A DNA stretch of 64,000 nt from Sarcocystis neurona (taxonomy: Eukaryota > Apicomplexa > Conoidasida > Eucoccidiorida > Sarcocystidae): contig KL647314.1 in assembly GCA_000727475.1 (NCBI GenBank), positions 1,332,812 to 1,396,811 of the forward strand. Reading direction: 5' to 3'. Shown here one piece after another: positions 1-13,753 of the stretch. Positions within the stretch are counted from its first letter, which is position 1. The number at the start of each line of letters is the position of its first letter. The notes below the pieces were generated by a model. It did not search any database and was not told where the DNA came from. It saw only the letters and a program-made list of their open reading frames with translations. The position numbers and the translations under genes were made by a program.

Positions 1-33
1 GGAGTATCTCTTCATCTTTGGCGGAAGGATTGG
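1..33 (+). CDS. MORC: MORC exon, kelch blade fragment (5' truncated by window start)
   Basis: Read from base 2, the first 33 bases encode EYLFIFGGRI plus two bases of a Gly codon, then a GTAGGT donor at 34. The motif is a classic kelch strand with its Gly-Gly pair. It joins in phase 2 to the exon at 948. The fragment is too short to stand as an ORF and shows that the gene begins before this window. Confidence 0.7.
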
Positions 34-529
34 GTAGGTCATCGATATATACATGTATTCTCGCAGAACGCCTCCTCTCTGATGTGTGCTCTGTAGACCT
101 GTCCGTCTCGAAATCCGCCTTCCCGTTGACACGTATATGTGTACATCCGCTTGTGCGGGTGGGTGCTCGCGCCGTACAAGTCCGCGCGTCTGCTGGAGGT
201 GGGCTCGCGTACATGTATGCCGGGGTTGATCGTCACCGGGTGGGTATGCGCCGGCCGGGACCGTGCGTTTTCTCGGCGGGCTGCGTGTGTGCAACACTGC
301 AGCATTATCCACGCTTGCGCCCGCGTGTGGGCGTGGGGGACGCCGAGTCTGCCGCATATACTACGTGTGTGTAGATATGTGTATGTGTGTTCACCATAGA
401 AGTGGCAGGAATATATCTGTAGAAGCGGACGACACGGCTAGTACGCACCTTGTGTACGACTCGCAAATATTTATGCACACAAGCTTCCACTTATATATAT
501 ATAACAACTAATACAGACAGACACAGACC

Positions 530-560
<31 letters not shown>

Positions 561-3500
561 GCATACACATAACAGACGTGGCACGAACACGTACGTAGGC
601 GCAGACGACACGGTGACTACGCACCTTGTGTACAACGTGCAAATCTCTACGCATGCGCTGCCACATATATGTGTGGATATAGCTGAACTCCATTCCACAC
701 GCATAAACAGAGAGAAGTTCCCGGCCAGCGAACGGCACATACCACTCCGACCAACACATCCGCAGATATATGCATGTGTATATTCGGACGCTGGTGCGTG
801 ACTCGTGGTGCCTCGCGCGCTGTGTACGCCTCAGGCGCATGCACCGCAGCAGGCAGTGACGGTGATGTGCTGGAGTCGTCCGTGCCGTATGGATTTCCCT
901 TACTTCATGTCTCGTCTCAAGTGTGCTTTGCTGCAATGTATCGCCAGGCGCCCGCAGCAGTATCAAGCAGCCAACGACTTCTGGACGTTACACCTGGCGT
1001 CGGACGTGTGGAGTCGGGTGCAGCTGGACAGCAAGGTGCAGCCTGCCCCGCGCTTCGGCTGTTCGGCGGTGTGGTCGGACGACTACTTTCTTTCGCTCTT
1101 TGGCGGTGAGACGACGCCCGTGGGTCCTGCCTCTGCTGCGTCGACGTCCCGACCTGCGGGAGCTGCGGTGCCTGCTGCGTGCGATGGAGCCGCGGCGACG
1201 GCGGCCTCAACAGGATTTTCTTCCCAGCCGGCAGCCGCCGCCGGGGACGCAGCAGCAACATCGCAGCAGCAGCTGCTGCACAAAGGAGGCACGACGGCGT
1301 CTCCCGAGGGCGCAGCAACACCAGCAGAGAGCGGCAGCGTCGTGCGCGCAGGAGAGACCCACCAGTCGCACCCCCAGCAGGCTGCTGCGCCGGGAGGGGC
1401 TGCTGCAACAGCAGGAGGAGCAGCAGCATCGCGCTGGTCCACCACGTCCAACGCAGGCGGCAGCGATAGCAGCAGCAGCCCTACGTCGCTCAAGAAGGAA
1501 ACAACGTCTTCTGCGCAAGGAGAGAAGGAACCGCAGCTTTCCTCAGGGCGCGCCGGGGCTGCTGCTACTGGGTCTGGGCCTCCGTCAGCCGGTGCAGATG
1601 CCGCCGGAGGGGGGGGAGAGACGCGAGTGCTGCTGGACGACTTGTGGCACTTCCGCATTATCGACGTCGTCGGTCCCGGCTCTGCGGCGGCGCCTTCCCC
1701 GTCCTTGAACGAAGGAGACGGTGGCCAGCAGCAACAGCGCCACCACCACGCCAAGGGCCCACATATCGTCGGCGAGTGGATCCAGGAGCAGTACGAGAGT
1801 CGGTCTGCAGGCCCGCGCTCCCACTACGCGGCCGTCTTCATCACCCAGCGTTACCAAGAGCCGGTATGCTGCTTTCGTTCCATCGGTGGTTTCTCTGCCT
1901 TGCAGTCTCTATACGTCTCTTCTTGGGACTCTCCGTCTCCTCCTCTCGGTGTCTGTCTGCATGCGTGTCGCCGGCGGTCGGTCTGCTGCTGACGCGCATC
2001 AGCGTGTCTTGCGGTCTCTGTCTGTTTCCGCGCTTCTCTTCGCGCGGTCCACATCTCTGTTCCTGTCTTCGAAAATTCTTCTCCACACGCGTCGCCCTCT
2101 GCATATATATGCGCGCACATGGGGAGAATGTGTGTATGTGCGTTGACGCGTCTATGTACATACACGTCAGCCCGTCTATACGAATATCTATGTATGCTGT
2201 TGTACCGCAGCTCGAAAATATGTGTGTACGTCTTCGTCGTTATATACATATATATATATATATGTGCAAGTGTATGTGTCTGCTCAGGAGAGAAGCCACA
2301 TATATGTACTGGAGCGCGGTTTCTTCTCGGTGTCCACGTGTAGACACACACACACACACACAAACACACACATGTATACGCGAGGATATATACCCGCCGT
2401 CTTATATAGCGGCGTGCGCGTCTACATGAAGATTCCTAGGTATATGTCTCCGTATGTGATATATGTATATATACATGTGTATATGCAAAGAATATGTGTG
2501 CATGTGTGTGTGTATGTATGTATAGGTGCACACGTATATCGACGAGTGCGAACTTTTTTCGACGTTGTGGAGCATGCAACATGCAGCAGAGATGATGTGG
2601 CGTTGAGCAGAGCGTAGATGGGTGTAGAGAGACAGGGCGCGCATGCCATTTCTGTGACTTTCAGCTGCCTGACGCAATGACGAATGGACTCCGCCGCTGG
2701 GGTGCATGCGTGGCGCTTGTCTACGTGCGTACACGTTTTTCCCTGTGCGTCTTGTGTCGCTGCTGTACATCCCTCTATCGCCGCTGCTATTCAGCGCAGA
2801 TGTTCATGTGGGGTGGGAGTTGCCCAACGCCGCCGACGCTTCTGCGCCTGCTGCTGCACTGCTGCTGCTTCACGACTTCCCCCCCCTGCTACTGCTGCTG
2901 CTGCCGTGACTGCAGTGCGTGCTGCATGTACGCGTGCTTGTGTCTCTGTACGACGTTCTATGTCTCTGCTTCGTGCCCCCGCGTGAGTCCCTGAGGCAGC
3001 TGTTGCTGCTGTTCGGCAGCTTCATGCGTCTCTGCGTGTGTGTCGCACTGTGCTGCTGCTGCTGCTGCATGCGCGTGCCGTGGCTGCGACGGGGGACAGC
3101 GGGCGGAGCCGCGAACGGTGGAGCGGCTGATGGTCATAACAAGCGGCCTGACGTACGAACCGGTGCGCCACAGCAGCGGCGGCGTCTCGACTTCGGGCGG
3201 GGCCGCGACGGCGGGGAAGCAGCAGCATCGCGTGGTTGAAACAGACCAGATCATCGTCTACTTCTTCACCAAGCGGCAGTGGTACGTGCTGCGGCCCAAG
3301 TACCCCCCCGACTACGTCTACGAGCCGTATAGCAGTCGGCAGCGACACGTCACGTGTTTCTTCGAGACGCAAGCCCTCACGCAACGCTGTCCTCGGCCCC
3401 CGGTGCCCTGCTTGCTCATCCACGGCGGCTTTAGAGGAGATTCGGTGAGTCTCTGCGGCATAAGAGACCGGCGAGCGACAGAGAGACGAGGGAGAAGCGC

Positions 3501-6500
3501 GGACGCACGAGGTTGCAGAGAGACCAGGAGAAAACAGCAAGAGCCCCGGCGACCCACCGAGACAGAGACGCGTATATGCGCAGCAGGCGCACAGGAGGAA
3601 GGGCAGCACGGAGGAGTGGAACAGCAAGAAAAGAAAAGTGCAGAAGACGGCGCACATCTCAGGGGCGAACGAGCAACTAGAGAAGAAACGTTCAGCACAG
3701 GAATAGAAGCAGAGGTGCAGAAGTGAAGAAATTGTCCGCAAGGCAAGCTCCGTGGTGCGCGTGCTGTGTGTGACGCGCTGTTGCCCTGATCAGTAGCTGT
3801 CCCCGGCGTCTACATAACGCCTCAATCAGTAGAACAGCAACGTGCCCCAGTACATGCGTGTCTGCACACAAGTGACTCTCCCCGTCTTTGTCTCCGTCTA
3901 CATGTGCATGTGCTGCGGTGGTGTTCATAGAGAGTAGAAGGAAAAACAAGGGAGAAGAAAGGGCGGGCAAAAAGAAGAGAGGGGAAGAGGCGCGGGCAGC
4001 CGTGAGAAAGGGAGAGGGACGGGAAGACAGAGCGTCTTGTCTTGGTGTGTGCATGGGGAGAGTGCGCGAAGGACAGGGTTGCTGAACAGGGCGTGGCGGC
4101 GGGACGCGATGGCGGCGGTGAGGGAGCGCGGGGAGAAATACATGAAGATAATCAGCGCGCCACTGCAGTTCCCAGGTGCTGCGGATGTCCACTGCCGCAG
4201 ACAGATAGAGGGAAGATGCGTATGTGCAGAAGAAGACGACGTTCACTGCTGCAGTCACGCGCGCATGCACTTGCTGAGAGAGGTCGTCGGTTTTTCTGCT
4301 GCTGTTCAGGCACGTCCCCCTGTTGGAGCGCAGCAACAGCGGCGGGATGCAGATGCCGTATGCATTTATATTCAGCTCCACGAATATGCATATGCGCGTG
4401 GCTGCCTTTTTTTTTGCTGAGAGAAGAGATCTACGGGGACGCCTCTTCAGAACCACGCACGTCTTCTATACGTAGTGGGAGGAGACACGCCGGGTGGACC
4501 ATGGTCAGGGCTCCCATAAAAATGTACTAGGCGTGTGTATGTATGTATGGGGCTCTCGTACGGTGCAGCTGCTGCGGCGCGACCGATAAAAGCGGGTTGC
4601 TGCAGTTTTACCCGCTTTCCCCCCTTTCATGCTTGTCCTTTTTTCTGTTCGCACCCTGCCCTCTGAGGAAGGCCGGCAGCTGCTGCAGCTGCGGCATGCG
4701 CTTGGCTGGCTTTGCTGCATGTTGTCCTGCGTGCTGCGGTTGCTGCTGCTGTTGCTGCATCTGCGTGTGCGTGTCTCAGGTGCTGGGAGACGCGTGGGTG
4801 CTGTCTCTGACTGGCGAGGACCCGTACCGCGGGGCGTTGTTTGCTCCAGGGGGGGCAGGCATGTACGGCAGCAGCAACAGCAGCATTTTGACGGCGCAGA
4901 GCCGCTTCCTGCCAACCGCCGCAGTCGGTGGGGGAGGCGGCGCGGGATATCCTGCTGCAATTGGCGCCGGAGCTGCTGCCGTCCCTCCCGGGGTCGTGCG
5001 GGACGGCCGAATGCCTGCGCCGTATTACGCCATGGCGGCGGGCTGTGGGGTAGGGCCTGCTGCCGCTGCTGCTGCGGTAGGCCCCCTCCCTTCAGCAGCA
5101 GCGGGAGGATCGCTGCAGCAGCAGGTGGTCGGCAGAGCCATGCTGTCGCTCCGCATGCAACCATCGCATTATATTCGAGAAACACACAGTCCCGGTTTGC
5201 TATGGGCGCTGTGCAGCCAGCAGCGGTGGGTGTTTGGGGCTGTCGCGCAGCTTGTTGAGAATTCTCTCTCGCCGTTTGTGAGCAGCAGGAACGTCTACGT
5301 GAAGTGGGAGCAAACGCCAGAGAAAGATAATATGCTGGCGATTCAAGATGATGGAATGGGCGTCGACTATCCCGCCATGAACAAACTTCTCCGGCTGTAC
5401 GGCATCTTCGAACCCGGAGACCGTCTCCGCAGTACGTACACCCCGAGAGGAAACACCCCACACAACACCAAAAGCAGCAGCAACACAACGCAGCAGCAAA
5501 ACACGGCACCAGGAAGACAATGCAGCAGCACGACAACACAGCAGCAGCACAAGGCGGAGGGAGCAGCTGCAGCTCTGGAGCTGCGAGGGGCTACAGAGAG
5601 AAGGAAGAGGAGGAGGAGAAGCAGGAGGAGCACTGCTGCGGACTAGGCAGTCACAGATGCAGACAGGAATGAAACACCCGCAGCAGCAGCGGAGCAAGGT
5701 GTAGAAGCAGCAGTGGCAGCAAGAGAGTGTGCTGCACCCCCTGCAGCAGCAGCGCCGGGAGACGGAAGGATATCAGCGACAGCAGTGACGTGGGGAAGAC
5801 ACGTGGCAGCAGGTGGTGCTCGTAGCGGCAGTGCAGTCTGCAAGGACAGCTGCAACAGGACGGCGCGCAATGGCAGCAGCAGCGTCAGACGTTCCAGTGG
5901 TGGCCCGTATATATACACGTGTGCCTTGTACGTTGCGATGTATGTATGTATATACACGTATACGGAAAAACTGTTTTGTAGTACTCCAGTGGACACTGCA
6001 TGCACGCACACGCGCCTCTGCGTTACTTACGTATATGTCTGTTGCTGTTGTATCTGCATTTATACAAGTACATGGATATCTATTTATCTATCCAAATGTA
6101 TATATGTGTATATGGACAGGTTGCTGGTTGGTGGGGAAGTTGACGTATATGTGTACATCTCTTCGTGTGTGCATTTACATATATATTGCTGCTGCTTTAT
6201 GCGGTTCCACGTACACGTACATGTACGTATACGCCAATATGTGTATATCATATATGAGATGCTACTGTATGTGCGGTGTTACATCTGCCTATGTGCATGT
6301 GTGTCTCCCTAATATATGTGTATAGGTCTGTATGTCTCTGCCCTGCCGGAAGGTTTTGATGACTGCACGTTTAGAATATCGACGCTGACGCATGTCTTTT
6401 GCCAAGACTCCCGGACCAAGTGACCACCGACGCACGTGTCTATGCTCCTCCCCCTTCTCCACGGTGATATTGAGAGTCCTCCTGACGCCTTTTCGGTCTC

Positions 6501-9500
6501 CCGTGTCGGTCCCCGCGTTGTTGCCCCCACAGCATACTTCTCTTCATCTTCTGTTCGTCTCCCCTTCAGGAAGCTACGAATACGGCTGCGGCTTCAAAAT
6601 TGCGTACGCGCGCCTCTCTTCGAGCTGCGTGGTCATGTCGCGCACGCACGGGACGATTGGCGTTGGCATGCTGTCAATGGAGTTGATGGGCCACTGCGAT
6701 GCTCGAGAAATTGTCGCGCCTGTGAGTTCACCCCCCCCCACCTTCATTTTCCTCTGCCGCGCTGTTTCTGGTTGCCGTGGTCTCCTCTGCGTCTCATCTC
6801 CCGGCGTCTGACCTCCTGTCGTTTGCGTTCTCCCCGCCATCTTCCTCATTTCGGTCTTCTCTTTGGTACCCTCTGCTGCCCTTCTTCTTCTCCTCGCGCG
6901 TCCTCTTCTCTGGTTTTCTCTGCAGTCACGGTGTGCCGGTCTCTGCAGTCTCCTCGTCACCAGCTGCGCGCTGCTGCGTCTGTGGCAGGTGTGGTGCGGC
7001 ATGTTCACAACGCTCCCCGGTAGCTGCGCGCATGACTTGAGGCCGCAGCACTGCTGTGTCCCTGGAGAGAGATACGGAAGAGCGAACCAGCACAGAACAC
7101 ACGGTGTGTGGTTGCTGACGCGTTCTCAAGCGCCGGTGCAAGAGAGAGCGGTTCGACACTGATAGACACAGACAGACAACGGGGGCGCTTTTGGCCAGAC
7201 GGGAGAAGTTGGGGAAAATGTCGAGAGAAGAGCGTCGTGTCCCACTATCCGTGGAACAGCGTGTTGTGAAGGGGCGTAGTACGGAGCATGCGCAGTGCAG
7301 AGAGTCGTTAAAAAAAGGAGATCATGTCAGGCCTCCTCGCGTGTGGAGGTCCCGTACGAAGAGGCAACTGACAAACGGCGCTCGGATGTGTTCCGCGAAG
7401 ATCTGCGTGCCAAGGGAGCGACGGGGAGGAGGGGGACAGAGAGAAGGGTCTACGGAGATGTACCCGTGCGTGTTGATTTTGGAGGTCCCGCTCGTCTTCG
7501 TCAGACGTTTCTCCAAGTGTCATCCCCAGCGAATCTGTGTGTGTGTACGTGCCTCGTGTGTCTCTGTGTTCGGACCCATCCTGTGCATGCAGGTCATATA
7601 TATGTGAGAATACATATGGAGAGGAGATATGTTCGTGTAGAAGTGTATAGATAAAGAGATAACGTCGCATAAGTATGTACACGCGCTCACGTCAAACGAC
7701 GCCATATCTAAGTATATAGATAAAGATGTAGCGACACATACTTGTATAGATAGATAATGTATAAACACGCAGGTACACGTATGTACATGCTTCCACATAA
7801 ATCGCTGCGCGTCCGCTTGGCTTGCGATGTAGTGGTGTCTGCCTGAGGCCCGAAGGGGCTGGCGTGAGAAGAGGACCTGCAGACGCAGCAGGCAAGGCGT
7901 GTCGCGACGAGGAACGTCTGACCCACGTCCTGTTCAGCGGGAGTGCCACGCGTTTGTTCCTGTTGCCGCGGTGGAGTGCGGCTCTTGTGTTGGTGCTGTC
8001 GCTGCTGCTCTTGTTGCAGTGCCGCTCTTCTAACGTCGCTGTTCGTGCTGCTCCTCCTGCCGTCTGGGTGCGCTGTCCTGCCGTCTGCTGCTGCTGTGCT
8101 GGAACGCGGCTCTTCTTCTGCTGTTGCCGCTGCTGTGCTGCTGCTGCTGCAGATGTGTATGTGGCGCCTGCCGAACAAGGAGCTGATCAACAGAGACCCG
8201 AACAACGCGTCGGACCACCGGCACCATCAGCGCCTCCTCATGACGTAAAAATCTCCACACGCGTCTCTCTCCATCTCTGCTGCATGTGTCTCTCTGTCTC
8301 ACTTTCACCTGCAGAGGCGAAAGTGAGGAGTGTCGTACGTCGTTGCGAAGACGTGTGTGATGGGTGGCAGGCAGTCGCTGCCTTGGCCTCTGCCGCCCTT
8401 CGGTGCAGCAGATATTTCTGTGTGTCTGTGTGACAGACTGCACTTTCCCATGCGTCTCTGTGGCTGTGTCTCGCCCACGTGGGGTGTTTCCCCCACGTGG
8501 GAAACACCGCGCTTCCTGGCCCAGGCCTGGTAGCGGTGCACGCCGGCACCCAGAGCGTTTGATCTCCACTTTCGCGCACTTCAGCATGTAACGCCCGGCT
8601 CAGTGCACATGTGAAGCTCTTACAGCAAGAAAACAGCATACCCTTGCTGTTTTCTCTTCCGACTTCCTATTTCCACGTACATTTGGGCAGGAACTTCGGC
8701 GCCTGTTTGCCCTCTGTGCGTCGTGTGCCTGTGGGGGCTGCGACTTTTTTGTCTGCGGCTGCTGCTGTCCTGCGGTGTACGTACACACCTAGCTGACGAC
8801 ACTCCAGTCCCAACCAGAGACCCGGCGAACAAACCAGACTCTTTCTCTTTACAATGTATTTCTCTGCAGATGTGTGTGACTCTCATTTTTCTCTTCTGAC
8901 GCCTTCTGTCTTGCTGCATGTCTATATCCCGGCTACTATATCACATCTGTAGAGTGAATCCATCCGCTCACAGCGACCGCGAAAAGACAGTCGATCAGCA
9001 ACCCATCTTGCTGAATGTCGTGCGCCTTCCCTCCTGCCTGCTTTTGTGGGATTGTCTCTTCCCCTAGATGGGGATATATATATATAAGTGTGTATGCGTA
9101 TGTGTGTGTGCACAGGGATTTTGTTGGGATGGGTTAGGGCTGCCGTTCTTCCTACTGTTGCTGCTGCAGTGTAGCACATACTGGCGGAGCAGATAATCTT
9201 TCAGGACGCTACCTGTAGATCTGTGTATGTGTTTCACGTTCTCGGCGCAGAGGCCGGATTTGTCTGATGCGTGTTGCTTTCGATGCGGCTGCTCTTGCGG
9301 CGTACGTACACCACGTGCACCGTTCCGAGTCTCGTGGACGAGCAGCTCAGTGTTACCTACCGTTTTGTGTGTGTTTCCCACGGTACTCACACGTGCACAC
9401 CGATGCGGCTCTTACTTTTTATCAGGGTGAGTGGGTCTGGCTGCACCTGTGCTGCGTCTGCCTCTCGTACAGTTGCGGTGTATGTACACCGCGTAATAGA

Positions 9501-12500
9501 CGTGACATTACCAGTAGAGCAGATCACTTAAGAGTGTCGACGTCTCCGTATCGCTCCCCGCGCTTGCGTATACGTTTCTCGTGTTTACGTATATGTTATC
9601 CACGTAGAGAGTAGTAGATCGGTGGGGATGCGCCATTGCAGCCAATGTTGCGGGGTGTATGTACACCGCGCTTCCTGGCCCAGGCCTGGTAGCGGTGCAC
9701 GCCGGCACCCAGAGCGTTTGATCTCCACTTTCGCGCACTTCAGCATGTAACGCCCGGCTCAGTGCACATGTGAAGCTCTTACTATTTATATACGTGTGTG
9801 CTTATGCCTATCTGTGCGGCGTGGCTGTTAAGCGATGCGGGCGTCTGGTGCTTGTGGCGATGCTGCGGTGTAGGTACACCCCATTTACGACACCGAATCT
9901 GTTGGCGGAGCAGATAAATTTGCTAGGCACCGCACCAGGCACACGTATCGTCTTCTGGGATCTACGGGATGACTTGGATTATCTCGTTTTTGGTCAGCAG
10001 GAAGGCACGCTTTTCCTCAGCTCTGCTCCTTCTGCTTCTCGCACGCGTGCCTTTTTACCGCAGCGGAAGTCGTCTCCCGGCAACCGTAGCAGCAGCAGCA
10101 GCAGAGGAGAGGGCAGCAGTGAGAGCGGAGGCCAGGCGCCACCCCTACAGTTGGAACAGGAGGGGGGATGCAGCAGCAGCAGCAGTGAGCAGCAGGAACT
10201 GCACCATGTGGGTGGTGAACGGCCTGAAGCTGTTGCTGCTGCGGAGGGCGAGGAGAGGGAGGAGCAGGCGGATGTGGCGGTTGCACGCGGGGAACGAGAG
10301 AAGCGGCCTAGAGAAGAGGAGAGGAACACAGGTGCTGCAGCGGCTGGAGCATCAGCGGAGAAGAGAAAGAAAGTTTCGCCGAAGCAGCAGCTGCTGAGCA
10401 ACGGCGTGGGAGCTGCAGCGAGAGCAGATGGAGGAGGACGAAGCGGCTGCGGCATGGAGAGCGGGAGCAGCAGCAGCAGCAGCGAGGCAGCAGCAGGCGA
10501 AGGGGGAGAGGAGGGAGAGAACGAGAACAACAAGTGGCGGCTGAAGCAGGAAGCAGCGGAGAGCAGCAGCGGCGTGAAAAATAGTAACAGCGGTAGCAGC
10601 AGCAGAGCAGGCGGAGACGCAGCGGCAGCTGCCGCAGCGAGAAGCAGCAGCGAGCACAGCAGCGGGGTGTATGCGTCGCTCGGTGGAGGGCAGCTACGGA
10701 AGGGCGTTGACCGCACGCGGCCGCCCCTGGAGCAGCAGCAGCAACAGGAAGGTGGGCCAGAGCTGCTGGATTTAGATGAGGACGGAAAGCCTTTGGCTGA
10801 GAGCAGCAGCAGCGTTGTCTGGGGTCCTGCGCAGGGCAAGCAGCGGAGGGACGTGGAAGGTGGGGACGAGTGTGACGGCGCTGCGGAGGGCGGGACTGCG
10901 GAGCAACAGCAGCAGCAAAGTGCATGCCTGACGAAGAAGGAGAAGGGGCTGCAGCAGGGAGAAGCAGCTGCAGAGCTGGATATGGGGGAAAAGCCCAGGG
11001 AAGCCGGCGGGAGCGGCAGCAGCAGTATCTGCATGCAACAAAAGCAGGAGTCGGCGGACGCGAACAGCAGCAGCCGGACAACAACTGCAGCAGGCAAGGT
11101 GGGGGATCCAGGCGCGGCACGAGGAGTAGACAGCACAGCGGAACAGCGAGCTGCTGGCGGACTGCCCCCTTACTTTCCTCTGTGGACCTGTGCGAGGCAT
11201 GCACCAGACTACTGCTTGGCTACGTATTTGTTCTGGTATCATCTGCACTCTCCTGCGCTGCTGCACGTGCAGGGAGTGCCCTTGCTGCCTCGTGCGGCGA
11301 GTCTGCTGCCGGGTAAGCGACGCAGACACACCAGTGGCGCTGCAGTTGCAGCAGGGGCGCGGAGCAGCGCCAGCAGAGATCAGCAGCTTCAGGCGAGCAA
11401 GAAGGTTGTCAAGCAGCCTACCTGCCTGCTCGGCAGCGACCGCGTTGGAGCCGCAGGTGGACCGACCGGCAGCGGCAACAACAGCAGCAAAGGCACCAGC
11501 GGCAGTCCTGTCGCATCAGCAGGTCCAGCGGCTTCTGCTGCTGCTGCTGCTGCGTCCCATCCTCCTCCATCTTCTGCTCTTCCGTCCGCGCCTCCGGCTG
11601 CTGCGGCTGTCACTGGGAAAATCAGCAACAGCCAGGAGAGCAGCAGCAGCGATGACGCAGAGGCACAGAGGAGAAGGAGAAGCAACGGAGCAGCGCAGGG
11701 TGCTGCTGCTCCTGCAGGTGCTGCCGATACTGCCGCTAGCAACTTAAAGGAAAGCGTCGCGACGGAGCAGCAGGGCGACGTGAAGGCCGTCGTCCAACAC
11801 GAAGAGCAGAAATCACCAGCTGCAGCAGCAGCCGAGCAGCAGCAGCAGCAGCAAAGTGAAACGAAGAAGTCACCACCCCAGGAGGGCGGAGGAGAGCCGC
11901 AGCAGCAGGCGAGAGAGCAACAGAGTGACCGACAGGTCGCAGAAGAAGAAGCATCTTCTCTTGCGAAGGGCGAGGGCAGCAGCACCGGCAAGAAGCCTGA
12001 GGAGGCGGCTCGTGCCGCTACAGCACCAGCAGCTGCACAGCAGCCGCAGCAGAGCGCCGCTGCGGTCGCTGCAGCAAGCGAAGGAAGGCGAGGATATCGG
12101 TCGGAAGATCCCGCATCTGCTGGTGGCCACAGCAGCAGCAGCGGCAAAGAAGAAGGCGGGGGAGACGGGGGTCGACGCGGCTACCTTGATGAAGAAGAGC
12201 TCGGCACGGGCCGGTCGCTCTATTTCTTCCTGAGAGAGCGTCTTTACTGCCAGGTATATAGCTGCCGCTGCATGCATGCGGTCTGTAGGCGTTATCTGCA
12301 AATATCTGCATCGGGGGGGAGACCCGTACACCTTGATCGAATATTTATGAATATTACGCAGATTGATGTGCCTGTCCCTGTGCATGCGTCTCTACCAATC
12401 TCGCTCTCTAGCAACGTGCCCCACCTCCACCGCCGACAATATATTGCAGTGTACCATCAGACAAATACTTGTGGGCGTGATATGCGGTCGCTTCTTGCAA

Positions 12501-13713
12501 GAGACATCGTCGCAGAGAAGTGAAGATTCTGCTCCTCAAGGGCCGCTTGCATCTGCTTCTTGACGTGAGACGCTGCAAGCTGTCGCAGCTCTTTGCAGGG
12601 GGATTACTCCACTGTCTGCGTGCGCGCCTGCGCGGCCGGTGCATGCGGAGTGGGCGAAAACTTTGTTTTCTTCGCAAAGTCGCGTCTCGTCTTCTTCTGC
12701 CGCTGCTGGGCGACGCAGAGAGAGAAGCGGCCCTCGCCACCGCATGCGTCGTCGCCTTCCCGGTTCCCACCGAACACTGCATGCGCGCGCGCGCGATGTT
12801 CACGTCCACCTCCGCGTCAGGCAGCAGACCCGGTGTTCCTGCGGCTGGCACTGCGTTGAGATGCGACGAATGCACTGCACGCGGCTGGCGGCGGGCGGGT
12901 GTTTTGCTCGCGTGTGTTTTGTGACCGGCTGCATGCGTCTGTGTGTGGACCTAGTCTTCTATCTTTCGCTGTATGGAGAAGAAAACACTGTACAGATTCA
13001 ACGTACATATAGGTAGATGTAGGTCCGCATGCATTCGTCAGTACACGTAGCGTTATGTCTTTCTCTAGATGGACGCTGTGCATCATATACGTATCCACAC
13101 AGTTTGTATACGTACGTGCACGTCTGCATGCGTCGCGAGTGTATGCAGCCGTTTATCTTCGTGTATGTGGACGCAGATGAGACGCAGATATTTATTCTGT
13201 GTGGATATACATGTGGTAGGTGAATTTTGTGCATGCGTGCGGCACAGGCGGAGCTCCCGTATCTATTTACGCCCGCGGACCACGGCACGGGCTGCTTTGC
13301 ATTGCTGGGCTTCCTCAACGACCCGCGCGGCAGCAAGCAGCAGCAAGCAGCAGCAGCAAGTGACGGGATGCGGACTGCTGCTGCCGCTGCTGGTACCGGC
13401 GGCGCAGAGGAAGGACTGAGGGGAGACCAGAAGGAGGAAGTGGAAGAGGAACACGCGGAGGCAGAGGAGGAGGAGGACCAGCAGCAGCCGCGCATGTGCG
13501 AGGCCGGTGTGCTCCTATATTTTCGGCAGCGGCTCATACGAAGACTCGACGCCGTCTTCCCCGACTACCCGAAGGCTCTCGATGCTGCATCAAAGCCAGG
13601 TACCAGAAGTTATCCGTAATATCTTTACCTACGTCTGTGTGTGTCTTCGCCGCTGTATATATATGCTCGTACCTGTCTCGTATACCGACGTGCTAGTGTA
13701 CGGACACTTGGTG

Positions 13714-13753
<40 letters not shown>

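Larger units (their letters stand above)
8245..9873 (+). other. MORC intron with decayed exon-start duplicates
   Basis: Holds the 120-base perfect direct repeat (8504-8623 and 9663-9782) and several degenerate copies of the acceptor-plus-exon-start sequence of the next exon (near 8772, 9181, 9296, 9474, 9647). AT tracts lie near 9072-9086. Confidence 0.7.

Noticed and set aside
8036..8150. Leu/Cys/Ala-rich frames before 8153 as MORC coding
   Set aside because: CTG array of an intron 3' end; the in-phase exon starts at 8153.
9994..11136. 380-codon minus-strand ORF over the large MORC exon
   Set aside because: Ser/Leu/Ala/Pro runs that mirror the CAG repeats of the plus-strand exon, which has conserved MORC motifs on both sides.
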